Assembly: GCA_003427395.1 (NCBI GenBank)
Contig: BFEA01000387.1
Span: 731,107 to 795,106, forward strand
From: Chara braunii
Taxonomy: Eukaryota > Streptophyta > Charophyceae > Charales > Characeae
Reading direction: 5' to 3'
Length of the DNA stretch: 64,000 nt
Made by a program: the position numbers and the translations under genes
Notes under the pieces: model-generated
Told to the model about the DNA's origin: nothing
Seen by the model: the letters and a program-made list of their open reading frames with translations, nothing else
The model's database searches: none
Shown here: piece by piece, positions 9,930 to 20,046 of the stretch
Numbering within the stretch: the stretch's first letter is position 1
Layout: every line of letters starts with the position of its first letter

Positions 9930-10282
9930 CCCAACCTCTCGTCCTGTCAGTAGTGCCACCCACCAGCACTCCTGCTACTGACCGTCGAACCTTGGCAGCT
10001 TTCCCACTGCAAGTACGCCGCAGACCCGGCCCCTACCCATCCCACCCAACTATCCAACCCGTCTTTAATTATCTTTCGTGATCTTTTGGTCGGAAAGAAA
10101 AAGCAACACCACACCGTGTCCAGCGTCCCATCACGAAACCCCACATAGGAAAAAATCAGAAACGAAACCCCAAACCTTTGAAAACGTACAAAAACGAAAC
10201 CCAAAAAAATGACAGATCCATCCTGCAATCTCCGCGAAGCCAAGCCTCATTCTTGGGAGTTCATCATTGCTCCCCAAGTGAA
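9930..10282. other. Stretch without recognised gene
   Basis: No gene, RNA or repeat recognised. Confidence 0.4.
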
Positions 10283-10326
10283 GGTGGGGGGGGAGGGGGG
10301 AGGGGGGAGGGGGGAGGAGGGAGGGA
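10283..10326 (+). repeat. G-rich tract with G-quadruplex potential
   Basis: Several runs of six or more G separated by single A, then GGAGGAGGGAGGG. The spacing satisfies the usual four-G-tract pattern on the plus strand. Whether it folds in vivo is unknown. Confidence 0.7.
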
Positions 10327-10978
10327 GAAATTAGCTCCCTACCGTAACTCCCAATCGAGATCCCCGTTCTCGTCTACAAATCTCCGAACTCCATCGTCAA
10401 TCACTGGCGACCACGTCGATCAGCGAAAAAGAGCTCATCATCCATCCCCTCTTATCTCAGCCACTCAACTACCTGCGGCCAGTAGAGAGATGGGCGACAA
10501 CCCTCAACCCCTGCCCTAATCCACAGAAGAGCTCACTCCCAATCTCCTCTCTGCCAAAAGACACCAGTACCGACTTTTCTCACTACGTCAGGAGTCGAAG
10601 TCACGACCCGTTCGTATACGTTGTGCGGACGACAAGTCACCCACATATAGCCTGGGTGAAGCATCAGCCTTTCTGGCTGATCCCACGAAATCGACGAGCA
10701 GGGAAGTAACATCTCCATTGGCATCATCTATCTATGATAACAAGCTAATCATCCCTATCCATCTATTACACCGATCAAAAAAAACCAAAAGAGATCGGTG
10801 CTCTGATCGAGACGGCAGCAACTTTACTGGCTGATCTCAGCGAAATCGACCGTCCATTCTCATCAGCAGCAGCAACGGCTCTCATCTCTCGCTGCGTCCC
10901 ATTTTCTCTCGACCCACCATATCCTCCTTCCAGCCACATCGGTCATTCACGTTCCCATCCCCCCAATTACTTCTCTTC
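10327..10978. other. Stretch without recognised gene
   Basis: No domain recognisable. Contains two CGATC-type words around an A-tract near 10775 and repeated phrases CTGATCYCA-CGAAATCGACS (about 10676 and 10831), probably an old local duplication. Confidence 0.35.
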
Positions 10979-11140
10979 CGTGCCTGCATCATTTGTTGTC
11001 TACCCTCTCCTCCTCCTCCTCCCTACCCCCGGCTTAACTTATCCCACAGTCGGCCGAACACAGTGCCTGCATCATTTGATGTCTACCATCTCCTCCTCCT
11101 GCTTAACCCCGCCTTTTCCCAGAGTCGGCCGAACACGGCG
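10979..11140 (+). repeat. Tandem duplication, about 83-bp unit
   Basis: Two adjacent copies begin GTGCCTGCATCATTTGWTGT and end with GAGTCGGCCGAACAC or CAGTCGGCCGAACAC. The middle is CTCCTC-rich. Confidence 0.8.
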
Positions 11141-11218
11141 AGTGAGTGGAAAGATCATCACCGATTTCTTCCCCATCCACAACTCCCGGCCCTCTTCATC
11201 TTCCCGATCGCCCATATA

Positions 11219-11328
11219 GGGCCTCGCCGCACCACTCGCCAATGCCAACATTCTGAATGAATCGGGTCGAACACAATGATCAGATCCACTCGCGATGCTG
11301 GCGTTAGGCGAGTCGTGCGGCGAGGCCC
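11219..11328. mobile_element. 110-bp MITE with about 28-bp TIR
   Basis: GGGCCTCGCCGCACCACTCG at the left and CGAGTCGTGCGGCGAGGCCC at the right are inverted repeats with one mismatch and extend inward (CCAATGCC / GGCGTTAGG). Weaker pairing continues outside (CGCCC at 11209 and GGGCG at 11336). Non-coding; no clear target duplication. Confidence 0.7.
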
Positions 11329-11374
11329 ATAATTAGGGCGAACGGAAACAAGTACGCTTTCAACCCACCTCCTC

Positions 11375-11445
11375 TTCCCCTTCTCCTCCTCCTCCTCCTC
11401 CTCCTCCTCCTCCTCCTCCTCCTCCTCCTCCTCCCCTTCTCCTCA
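11375..11445. repeat. CCT/CTC trinucleotide repeat
   Basis: Near-pure (CTC)n of about 60 bp with interrupted ends. The Arg/Glu-rich minus frame across it is a repeat artefact. Confidence 0.95.
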
Positions 11446-11637
11446 TCCTCCTCCTCCGCCCATTCCTTCTCCACCGTCGCCCAATCAATTAGGGCAAGCG
11501 AGAAGAGTCGCCCCGCCTTAACCACCACTTTCTCGTCCTCCCTCACACAACCAATCCACTTCTCTCCAACCTCCTCCCTACTACCATCCTCATCCCTCCA
11601 CCTCGAAAAAATTGAGGCCTCATCAACGATCGCGTTT

Positions 11638-11752
11638 GACTACCGTCTTCACCCGAATAGAACGCCCTGTCATTATCGCCGTATCTAGACGGAAAGATGC
11701 CCCAAATACGGCTACAAAGACCGGGCGTTGTATTCGGGTGAAGACGGTAGTC
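11638..11752. mobile_element. CTACCGTCTTC-family MITE, best copy
   Basis: The ends GACTACCGTCTTCACCCGAA and TTCGGGTGAAGACGGTAGTC are perfect inverted repeats over 20 bp and continue imperfectly to about 29 bp. The 115-bp element is non-coding. It is the cleanest member of a family with other copies at 7782, 8073, 8288 and 12705. Confidence 0.85.
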
Positions 11753-12239
11753 GTTCCCGAAAATAGAATCAGAGTAGACTGGCCTGATCTGAGGAGATCA
11801 ACCCTTCTCATCAATCTAGGCTGCTCTCCTACAACATCGCTCAGCGAACACAAGTGCTGCGGACGGGGTTGCGGCCGCTGCCAACCGCGCCCGCTAACTC
11901 CAAGCCCTCTACGGAGGCCGGAGGGGGACGGTCAAGCGCCACGTCTCCCCCTCAGCGATGTGGGGCATCCCACGTGCGCCGAGATACCACCCCTCTGGCT
12001 CAGCGAACCCAGCCCCGCAGCTCCTTTTTAATGGGCCACGCTGCTGAGCTGTCACCTTCACACTGAAGACGGACTCAAGCCGACTGCCTGTCGCCGGTTA
12101 CCAGCGCGCTTAGCGCCGCCATCGCACACACAGCAGCAAAGTCCACAGAACGGCCTTCGATCAGAAGAGAAATCCAAGCTCAACCAACAAGAGACATGAA
12201 CGCATTCATCCACCATAGATCCAAGGAATGGAGCCGACA
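11753..12239. other. Stretch without recognised gene
   Basis: GC-rich sequence with short open frames and no recognisable domain. CTCAGCGAACMCA occurs at 11838 and 11998, hinting at an old duplication. Confidence 0.35.
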
Positions 12240-12397
12240 GACGAGAAGAATAAAGTCACCAGGTGCAGACATAGCAAGTGCTGACAGATTGTGAGCTATT
12301 TCTCGATTCTAACAAAAGGACGAGAAGAATGAAGTCACCAGGTGCAGACATAGCAAGTGCTGACAGATTGTGAGCTATTTCTCGATTCTAACAAAAG
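12240..12397 (+). repeat. Tandem duplication, 78-bp unit
   Basis: Two adjacent, almost identical copies run from ACGAGAAGAATRAAGTCACC through GAGCTATTTCTCGATTCTAA to CAAAAGG. One A/G difference is visible near the start. Confidence 0.9.
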
Positions 12398-12442
12398 GAG
12401 GGGGTAACAATTCTAAGGACGATCACACTCAATAGCAATGAA

Positions 12443-12510
12443 CACTCCCCCAGGCAATCCCCTACCCCAGGCAATCCCCTGCCCCAGGGAATCCCCTGCC
12501 CCAGGACGAT
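12443..12510 (+). repeat. 16-bp tandem repeat
   Basis: About four units of the form CCCCAGGSAATCCCCT. The array is bracketed by GACGATCACACTCA on both sides (12419 and 12504), so a larger duplication may have carried it. Confidence 0.85.
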
Positions 12511-12704
12511 CACACTCATTTCAGAGAGAGAGAACCAGTAAGTGGGTGTGATATAATTCTAAGGAATAAACCACGAGGCGATCTTTCTTATCTGGCTTGA
12601 CAGCATGAGAAGAGAGAAAAGAAAAAACGACGAGAACAGAGTGCGAACGAATGGGAGGAGCAGGGGATTCCATCATCCCGCCGCCGCTGAAGGGCAGGCC
12701 AACA

Positions 12705-12808
12705 AATGCCCTCCCTCCCCCGAACACAAGGCACCCTGCTCGTGACTGCATCGGGGCGGAAATAGAGCTTGTGGTCATGATCGGGGGCGTTGTTTTCGGA
12801 GGCAGACG
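12705..12808. mobile_element. CTACCGTCTTC-family MITE, eroded copy
   Basis: CTCCCCCGAACACAAGGCACC on the left and GGCGTTGTTTTCGGAGGCAGACGG (in part) on the right correspond to the two ends of the family at 8288 and 11638, with more mismatches. Boundaries are approximate. Confidence 0.5.
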
Positions 12809-12849
12809 GGCGGGGGGACAGGATCCTGACGAAAGGCGGGAAAGCGTGT

Positions 12850-14400
12850 GACACGCTACAACAAGGCCAAGCACGCACACAAGATCAAGGTCGTACAACT
12901 GAAGATCAAGGCGTGTGACACGTCGTGTGACACGTCGCACGCATGGAAGATCAAGGCTTGGCAACTGAACTCACCGGATGTTCACATTCGGCGCGTCGAA
13001 AGGGGCCGACCAGCAACAGCACGCGCACGCGCGGACGTTTTCAGACCTATCCCTCCGCGCGTAGACTCGTGGCGCGCACTGCCCCTTCCAATGCCGCAAG
13101 AGAGCGTGCCCAGTTACCACGTCGTAGCTGACAAAGCTTTCCAGCACGTGGCGCTCCCGAGTTACGCTGCACTCATCGTGGCCTTGTTCCGCGTGTGCCT
13201 CGATCACCCTGCCCTCTCTCTCAACTTGCTCCTGAAGTGAAGTGATCAATCGGACCATTCATCCCAATCCCTACCCCGAAGAACTGGCCAGGAGGCGCAC
13301 AAAATTCACCCCGCCATAGCCCAAACATACTTGTACTACGTAGCTGCCTGACGGCCTCAGGAAGGCATGCATTTCCATAAAAAACGCCGCCTCTAGTATA
13401 TTTTATTGCAAGTTTAGGCGGCAGTTTTATTGCGAGTTTAGAAGGTAGAAACCGCACCGACAGAGATTAACTTTCAACGTTTTAACCTGGGGGTGACCCC
13501 GCAAACCAAACCGGCGCGCGCTGACCGTTGCTCTGAAAAACCTGCGGCCACGATCGTAGACCGGTGAAGTGTCGTAATAACTCCCATTGTGAGAGTGCGA
13601 TATGGCCATTGTTCGGTCCTTCAATCCGAGCCACAACCTCCGGGCTGGTTCCCACTTAACAGCGAGTAATCGCTCCTGGCCGTTGGTTTTGGGAATCAAC
13701 GACCTGAAGCGGAGAATCTAGGAACATGGGACCAGGCCCTCGGTCACCGCTGGTGAAAACCCCTTGTCCGGACAAGCACACGACTAACAGAAAACAGCCG
13801 TAGATGTCTGTTATCGACGGACAGAATCTTTTCGTCCATCGGTACAAGTGGAACCTCGCCTACGGCCTTCGCCGGCAGGGGCTTTGGAAAAACACAATTA
13901 ATAAAAACGCAAAAAGGAAAACAGTTGTGGCTGCGAATGCTTCAACTTGTAGTTGTCACTTCCTGGCCACGAGAAAAAGGCTCGAAAACTGAAGGGAAAA
14001 TTGCAACAAAATTGTATTCCAGCTTCGCCTATTATCAGGTTTTCTGTATCTGGCAGGCAAGCAGGGAGGTTGACGCACCCCATTTAGCAGCCCGCAGGGG
14101 ATGCTTGTTTACACGCGGGGCCTTCCCTGCGTGCGGGGTTTAGACTTGCTCTCGAGTAGGAACGGGCTCCTGCCATCAGATCTGAAAATCTCACGGCCGC
14201 ACTGTGGCCACGCTGAAAAATACTGGGAGCCTAAACTAAACCCCTTTTCCGGGGCATGGCCCACGAGCCAGGTCCTTTTGTTCGCAGCCCGTCAGGGGTG
14301 CGTTTTCCCCCCTGAGACATATTCGTCGTCCTTCGTTACACCGGTCGTTGATTCGGGCTCGTTTGGTCGTTGGAAGGTTCGAAAAATGCAGGCAGATGCA
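12850..14400. other. Stretch without recognised gene
   Basis: Open frames at 12848-13240 (plus) and 12971-13258 (minus) show no recognisable domain. Local palindromes occur, such as CACGTCGTGTGACACGTC near 12918 and GCGGGGCCTTCCCTGCGTG near 14117. No RNA gene is seen. Confidence 0.35.
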
Positions 14401-14414
14401 GGCACGACACTTTG

Positions 14415-14625
14415 GGGGGTAGTGGCAGTTTCTTTGAAAAATGCGGAACCGGTAGCTGCCCGTGGGACCGCGTGTTGAGTTTTGGTCAAAACGGTGGCAA
14501 AGCAACAGCAGGGTGGATCTTTGGGGGGGGGTGGCAGTTTCTTTGACAAATGCAGGACCGGTAGCTGCCCGTGGGACCGCGCGCTAGGTTTCGGTCAAAA
14601 CGGTGGCAAAGCAGAGCATAGTGGA
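14415..14625 (+). repeat. Tandem duplication, 109-bp unit
   Basis: TGGCAGTTTCTTTGAMAAATG at 14423 recurs at 14532, and the copies stay similar through CCGGTAGCTGCCCGTGGGAC and GGTCAAAACGGTGGCAAAGC. A G-run (14522-14530) separates them. Confidence 0.85.
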
Positions 14626-14669
14626 AAAGTGGAAAAGTCTGAATCAGAAAGTGTGCCGGACCCGCCGAG

Positions 14670-15004
14670 ATGGCGGTCCGACAGGATGGAGAAGAAGGGT
14701 GGACGAAGGAGGAGGTAGAGATGGAGCTAGAAGGGACAGCGCAGCTCCGACGCAGACTCCACACGCACGTACTCCAAGATCTGCAAAAGTGAAGAATGCC
14801 AAAAAACAGACAACTGCTGGGGTATACCCCCGACGGACTGACTGACTGGACTGGACTGGACTGGTACCGACAGTGGTACCGGGCAGGACTAGAACAGCAC
14901 ACGGCCTGTGGGGTCAGGCCACGGCCTGGTCCCACAGGCCGAACTGGGCAAATAGCCAAATAAGACCTGGTTGTCGGCCAGGGCAAATGAAGGCCCGCTG
15001 CATG
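14670..15004 (+). repeat. Dispersed repeat R, copy 2
   Basis: About 335 bp that is close to 95% identical by eye to 26005-26335, starting GCGGTCCGACAGGATGGAG and ending GAAGGCCCGCTGCA. The first 110 bp reads on the plus strand as EEGWTKEEVEMELEGTAQL followed by RRRLHTHVLQDLQK and then a stop. It keeps similar sense in the copy at 26005, so it could be a captured coding exon; GTGAAG at its end would suit a splice donor. The rest is non-coding and contains GGTACCGACAGTGGTACC. I see no inverted ends or poly(A). Confidence 0.8.
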
Positions 15005-15961
15005 ATCCTCAGACCTGTAATGGATCGCAAAAGCCATAAACACGCTATCCGCAAAAGCAACGGAACTCTGCAATAAAGAAAGCTGAGAAATCTAGGATGC
15101 TGAGCAAGCTCCATGCGGAGTCCATGCGATGCATCCTAAGCTACATAATGTAAAAAGAAAGCAAATGTCTGGTATCCATATTCTAGCTAACAACAGAAAA
15201 TGAAATGTAGTATGATACAATCCTAAATTCCTGGAGGCGGTGGCCTCAGTGCTGAAAGGAAAAGAGCAATATGTCACAAGATAATGTCATGTCGTTGAAC
15301 CACTAAGAGTGGGATGGTCTCAGAGGGGGTGAATGCAGCCTAAGAATCGAAACTCCTAAGGGCAGTCACACATGAAGGTGGGATGGGTCATCAGGCTCAA
15401 GGTGGGAGAGTGGTAGCGAAACAAAACCAATGACCATAACAGATAGACCATCAAGGCGGGTAATGCTCGACAAAAGGGTGACACCATGCAGGGTCGACCA
15501 TGAAAAGGGGAGCCTGGAATAGGGTGGAGCTATGCCGAACTGGAGGCATGCAATAGCCGGCGCTAGGGTGATGAGGGCAGTGGGGGAGGGAACATGCACA
15601 CAACTCACCGACTGGGAGAGGGAGTTAGATCTGGGAGCAAGGAAGCCAAGATAACGCTACGGTCTCAATGCCTATGCGATACCAAGGGAGAGTCAAACTC
15701 AAAGAGACCCAACTAAGTAAGAACCATCATGCGACAGAGGTAAGGGAGTATACAGGGTAGGGTGGTTACGTGAAGTAGTCACGTCCAAAGTAGCTGAAGC
15801 CGATAAGGTAGATGAAGTCGTCGAAGTGGTCAATGACGTCGATGAAGTAGCAGTTGAGTCGATGTCGAAGCAGAGCCGCAAAACGCTGACATCCTGAAGA
15901 AAAGTTGATGATGGAGTACCTGATGGTGTGAGTCAGTGGGGAAAGATGGAGGATAACAGTG
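15005..15961. other. Region between repeat R and gypsy coding end; 3' LTR expected here
   Basis: No gene recognised. Because the gypsy element reads leftwards and its polyprotein ends at 15962, its 3' LTR should lie in or left of this stretch. I could not find a sequence here that repeats near 24.4-25.4 kb, so the LTR remains unidentified or has been lost. Confidence 0.4.
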
Positions 15962-16850
15962 TCAGTCATCGTAACGCGAAGGGCGACGATGAGTGCGTTG
16001 TGGACACTCGGAGGCGACCGTCTGCGACTGAGGAATGGCCTCAGAGGGAGCGGGCTCGTCCTCAGCAATCTTCTCAGCTGGAGGAAGAGGAAGAGGGTCA
16101 GTCGGCTAAGTAGAAGCAGATGTCTCAGCACGACGAGCACGATCATATGCACGCACCAACATCCTGGCGTGCTGCAAGTGCTCGAGGGGCTCCCAAGTAG
16201 CCTCCTTATCAGGGTAGCCCTTCCAACGCACAAGGTACTCGATACGTGGAGGGGTATCGTCGGTAACTCGGCGTGATACGATGTCGGAAACAACGAACTC
16301 CTCGTGACCGTCCACCATGATAGGTGGAGGGCGCTCATAAGGGCGTCCGGCGAAGCGCTCGGACGGTCTGCGATAAGGACGCAGCAAAGAGACGTGGTAA
16401 ACATCGTGTACGCGAGTCTGTCGAAGATAATCAGGTAACTTCACACGGAAACTGACCGGACTAGCGGCAGTATCAGAGCCGACGGCCTGAAGGATGGGGC
16501 ATGGACCGAAGAAACAACGCCTGAACTTGCGAAGCGTATCTGCTTCGACTTGTAAGTGGCGTGCGTCGACGAGCACATCGTCACCGATTTTGAATGGATG
16601 ATCCATTCGTGGTCGGTTCGCTCGTGCGGCCATGCGAGTCTGGGAGTCGGCTAAACTCTCGTGTGCGCGCTTCATAATCGCCGCCATGTGGGCGATCCAG
16701 TCGTCAAGCGCAGGGCGACGAGTGTTTGGGCGCAACCGCGATGGTCGTAGGAAATTCACGGGTACGCGAGGGTGGTAGCCGAGGTCGCAATAGAATGGCG
16801 ACATCCCCGTGGCTGGCGAAACAGCGTGGTTGTACGCAATCTCCACGTGG
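15962..16850 (-). pseudogene. Gypsy integrase C-terminus and chromodomain
   Basis: This is the 3' part of the pol polyprotein. It starts inside the integrase with LAHVEIAYNHAVSPATGMSP, contains the GPY/F-like region (RRCFFGPCPILQAV, VYHVSLLRPYRR) and then a chromodomain: EFVVSDIVSRRVTDD, then EYLVRWKGYPDKEATWEPLE. The aromatic residues of the WKGY and TWEP motifs are present. A TAG at 16106-16108 interrupts the tail. Beyond it the same frame stays open as an acidic, proline-rich tail to a TGA at 15962-15964, which I take as the original end. It is separated from the integrase core by the hAT element at 16859-18452. Confidence 0.85.
16106..16108 (-). other. In-frame TAG in gypsy pol tail
   Basis: A TAG stop after the chromodomain. 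The downstream frame continues as coding-like sequence for 47 codons, so this is probably a premature stop (CAG to TAG would explain it). Confidence 0.6.
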
Positions 16851-16858
16851 GCTAAGTG
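16851..16858. repeat. hAT target-site duplication, left
   Basis: GCTAAGTG, identical to 18453-18460. An 8-bp duplication is the hallmark of hAT transposition. Confidence 0.92.
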
Positions 16859-17639
16859 CAGAGATGAGCACCGGGTACCCAGACCCGCATCCACCTACAC
16901 CCACCCCACCCACGAGAACATTGGGTCAGGCGCGGGTCTTGATAAGGTGACCTGGGTGGGATGAGGGCGGGTCAAGGCCAGACAACTTGGGTGGGTGACA
17001 GGTGGGTCAACATTAGGCCTGGGTCACCCAAGCGGGTGGGTGACAGGTAGGTGAGTGCTAGGACTGGGTCACCTAACCCATAGACCCAGGACAACCCATG
17101 AGGACCCCCTCCTCCCCCCCCCCCCCAATCCCTGCACGAAATGTCCACCCGCCTAAAAAAGTCGAAGGTGCACGCACAAAATGTCAAGTCCCGTCGTCGG
17201 CCTGCCTGGAAAAAAAAGAAAGGTCGAGGTCCTCCTGGAAAAAAAAAAGCAGGAACCTTCTTTCAAATTTTTCGCACACTCCTCTTGCCTCTTGGCGGCT
17301 GCACCACGGCCCACGTTTGGACGAGTTACCGCTTTCAAACGGGATGCTGAGTTTCGCTCTCAGTGAAACAACAGGGGCGGAACCTAACCACAACAGGTGG
17401 CAAGGTTCACTCCCCACTTTTGAAGTTCTGGAGCGCTTTGAATTTAAGCGCCGTCATCCAGCCACGGTACAACTTGTGCACGGTTCAGCAACAGGGAGGA
17501 GGTGGCGAGGCGGTGAGGAGGGGGGCAACGCATCGACGGCCTGGGGAGCAACAGCGCGGCCACGAGCCACGTACCGACGGCCTGGGGAGCCATGCACTGA
17601 CGGCCTGGGGAGCAACAGCGCTGCTACGAGTGAGCAACA

Positions 17640-17833
17640 NNNNNNNNNNNNNNNNNNNNNNNNNNNNNNNNNNNNNNNNNNNNNNNNNNNNNNNNNNNNN
17701 NNNNNNNNNNNNNNNNNNNNNNNNNNNNNNNNNNNNNNNNNNNNNNNNNNNNNNNNNNNNNNNNNNNNNNNNNNNNNNNNNNNNNNNNNNNNNNNNNNNN
17801 NNNNNNNNNNNNNNNNNNNNNNNNNNNNNNNNN
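17640..17833. other. Assembly gap (194 N)
   Basis: A run of N inside the hAT element, bordering a GA microsatellite on its right. The gap length is as written in the assembly and may not be real. Confidence 0.99.
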
Positions 17834-18000
17834 AGAGAGAGAGAGAGTCAGATTTCACTTTTCTGCATCTCTCCACAAACACGCTCCGATTCAGGCATGA
17901 AATCCGAGAGAGAGAGAGAGAGGCAAGGCCGTGACGTGGGTGATTCCTGTGAGAGAGTCAGAGAGAGAGAGAGACGTGGGCGATTCCTGTGAGAGAAACA

Positions 18001-18081
<81 letters not shown>

Positions 18082-18110
18082 ATCTCTATCTCGCGCGCGC
18101 GCGCGCGCGC
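17834..18110. repeat. GA/CT microsatellites and GC-dinucleotide tract
   Basis: Short (GA)n blocks at 17834-17990, a (CT)n block of about 75 bp at 18004-18078, (TCTATC)n and a (GC)n run near 18093-18110. All lie inside the hAT element. Confidence 0.95.
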
Positions 18111-18452
18111 CCCGAGAGTGTTTGATTCTGTCGTGTCACTTCATAATGTCATATTGTCTGTAAATGTTCGAAGGAATAGATAATAGTGGGCACGACCGAC
18201 TGCGGGTGAAAAGATACTACATCCCGGGTGCGGGATGACAATTATTTTTTTGCGGGTGCGGGTGGGTCTGGGTGAACCTATTTTACGGGTGGCGGGTGGG
18301 TTGGGCATGGGCATAAAAATTCCAAAAAATGCTTGGGTGACTTGGATCAGCTTCAAACTTTTTTTTTTTTTTTTTTTAAGGGTTGCATGTACTAAGAAAA
18401 ATTTTGGTAGGTTGGGTGAAGTGGCATTTCAAAAAAAAAATGCTCATCTCTG

Positions 18453-18460
18453 GCTAAGTG
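18453..18460. repeat. hAT target-site duplication, right
   Basis: GCTAAGTG, identical to 16851-16858. Confidence 0.92.
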
Positions 18461-18466
18461 TAAGTC

Positions 18467-19381
18467 TCACTGCTGGTCATCCCTAACAAACTTTCGGAGG
18501 ATATTACCGAGAGTTTTATTGGTGACCTCAGTCTGACCATCCGTCTGAGGGTGGTAAGACGATGAGAAGCGGAGCTGGGATCCGTACACCTCGTGTAGGC
18601 GTCGCCAGAATGTGTTAGTAAAGCGCGGGTCACGGTCGGAGATGATGCTCTGAGGTAAGCCATGATCTCTCACGACTCGGTCGAAGACGATGTCGGCGAC
18701 CTCACGAGCGCTAATGCGATAGCGACACGGGACAAAACGTGCACGCTTCGTGAAACGATCGACGACGACCAAGATAGCATTATGACCGCGCTCAGTGGGT
18801 GGGTGGAGGGGACCAATGAAATCCATCGAGATGGACTGCCAACGACCCTCAGGTATGGGTAGGGGCTGAAGTAATCCATACGGAAGGTGGTTCGCACTGT
18901 TCACCTCCTGGCAGGTAGGACACTCCTGGATGTAGGCTTTGACAAAGTCCTTGGACTTCAGCCAGACGTAGAGGCGGCAAACACGAGCCAATGTCTTGTG
19001 GAAACCCATATGATCGGCAACTGCCTGGTCATGGAACTCTGCTACAGCCTGGACGCGGAGTTGTTCGATGGAGGGAACGCAGATACGTGGTTCTAGCCGA
19101 CCAGATCTGTCATGCCAGTACACAAGGCCGTTCTCCCCGAGGGAGTAGGAAGGAACGGTCTTGCCACTCCGTAGTGTCGCGTGGATGACGCGATAATCGG
19201 GGCAGTGGCGGTACTGAGTGCGATACGCGTCGATCACCGACTGATCAACAGTAGTGATAGAGATGGCAGCAAGAGGGATGGGTTTCTGATTGTGATTAGG
19301 GCGGCGGGACAAGGCATCGGCGACGCGGTTCGTTTCACCCTTGATGGGCTGAGTGGTGAAACTGAACTCGGATAAGTCACG
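18467..19381 (-). pseudogene. Gypsy integrase N-terminus and catalytic core
   Basis: This is the 281-codon open frame at 18467-19312 plus its upstream continuation. The zinc-binding HHCC region is present: HDQAVADHMGFHKTLARVCR with later CPTCQ. The catalytic core keeps all three acidic residues: D in SMDFIGPLHPP, D in SIISDRDPRFT and E in YHPQTDGQTEVTNKTL. The frame ends with a TGA (18467-18469) exactly where related integrases have a conserved tryptophan (DQQ-W-D/xLHLA). The sequence then resumes after the hAT insertion. Integrase joins retroelement cDNA to chromosomal DNA. Apart from the stop and the insertion the core looks intact. Confidence 0.9.
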
Positions 19382-20046
19382 CTACCAGCGTGCCTGTCGA
19401 GGAGAAAGCTTAGGCTTCGTGAGGAGAGCCTGGACAACTGAGTTGTCCGTGCGCACCGTGAAGGGCGCCCCGTGCAGATAATGACGCCAATGTCGGGTAA
19501 CATAAACTACTGCGAGAACCTCACGTTCATCGGCAATGTAGTTTATCTCGGCAGGCAGTAGCTGACGGGAGTAGAAAGCGATCGGGCAATCCCCAGTGCG
19601 AGCCTCGACAGTCCCATCCTCCGCGATGGTCGGGGAGTAAGTAACAGGAGGACTATCAGTGGAGGGAAGTGATGGGAGGGTAGGCGTCAGTCGAGAAGCT
19701 GTGTCAGCAGAAGGGGGGGGGAAGGAGGAACATAGGGGTAAGGTGAATCTGGAGGAGAGAGAAACACCTGAGAAAGGACAACTCCTACTGCAAAATCTGA
19801 CGCATCGGTGATGACGATAAAGGGACGATCGAAATCGGGAAGGCAAAGAACCGGCGCAAAGGTCACCGCCTTCTTGAGGGCGCCAAGGGCGTCCTCGCAC
19901 AGGGGTGTCCAAAACCATGGCGGGTTCTTCCGGAGGAGGGTAGAGGTAAGGGCGTAGGAATACCTAGCGTGTCACTTAATAAAATTACTATAGTAGCTGG
20001 TGAGGCCTAGGAAACTGCGAAGCTGCTTGGCAGATGTGGGGACGGG
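19382..20046 (-). pseudogene. Gypsy RNase H
   Basis: The RNase H domain of pol follows RT through a connection region (SAKQLRSFLGLTSYY). The first catalytic region FIVITDASDFAVGVVLS is readable around 19775-19830. The C-terminal half (PIAFYSRQLLPAEINY, EREVLAVVYVTRHWRHYLHG, FTVRTDNSVVQALL) is in a different frame, so a frameshift lies near 19.75-19.80 kb. Stops interrupt at 19972-19974 (TGA) and at the end, 19382-19384 (TAG, directly after QARW). Confidence 0.85.

Larger units (their letters stand above)
16859..18452. mobile_element. Non-autonomous hAT element inserted in gypsy integrase
   Basis: Perfect 12-bp terminal inverted repeats, CAGAGATGAGCA at the left and TGCTCATCTCTG at the right, are flanked by the perfect 8-bp duplication GCTAAGTG. 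Both are diagnostic of the hAT superfamily. Subterminal regions are rich in GGGTRCCC and GGGTGGGTGACAGGT words, the usual repeated motifs where hAT transposases bind. No transposase is recognisable in the visible part, though 194 N (17640-17833) hide some sequence. The interior carries phrases GACGGCCTGGGGAGC repeated three times (17537-17612), GA/CT microsatellites and half of a small MITE. The insertion separates DDQQ-stop from LHLAHVEIAYN in the gypsy integrase, so it postdates the gypsy element. Confidence 0.92.

Noticed and set aside
13441-13760. Possible rRNA fragment suggested by GC-rich composition and phrases such as GGGTGACCCCGC
   Set aside because: No universally conserved rRNA words could be found on either strand.
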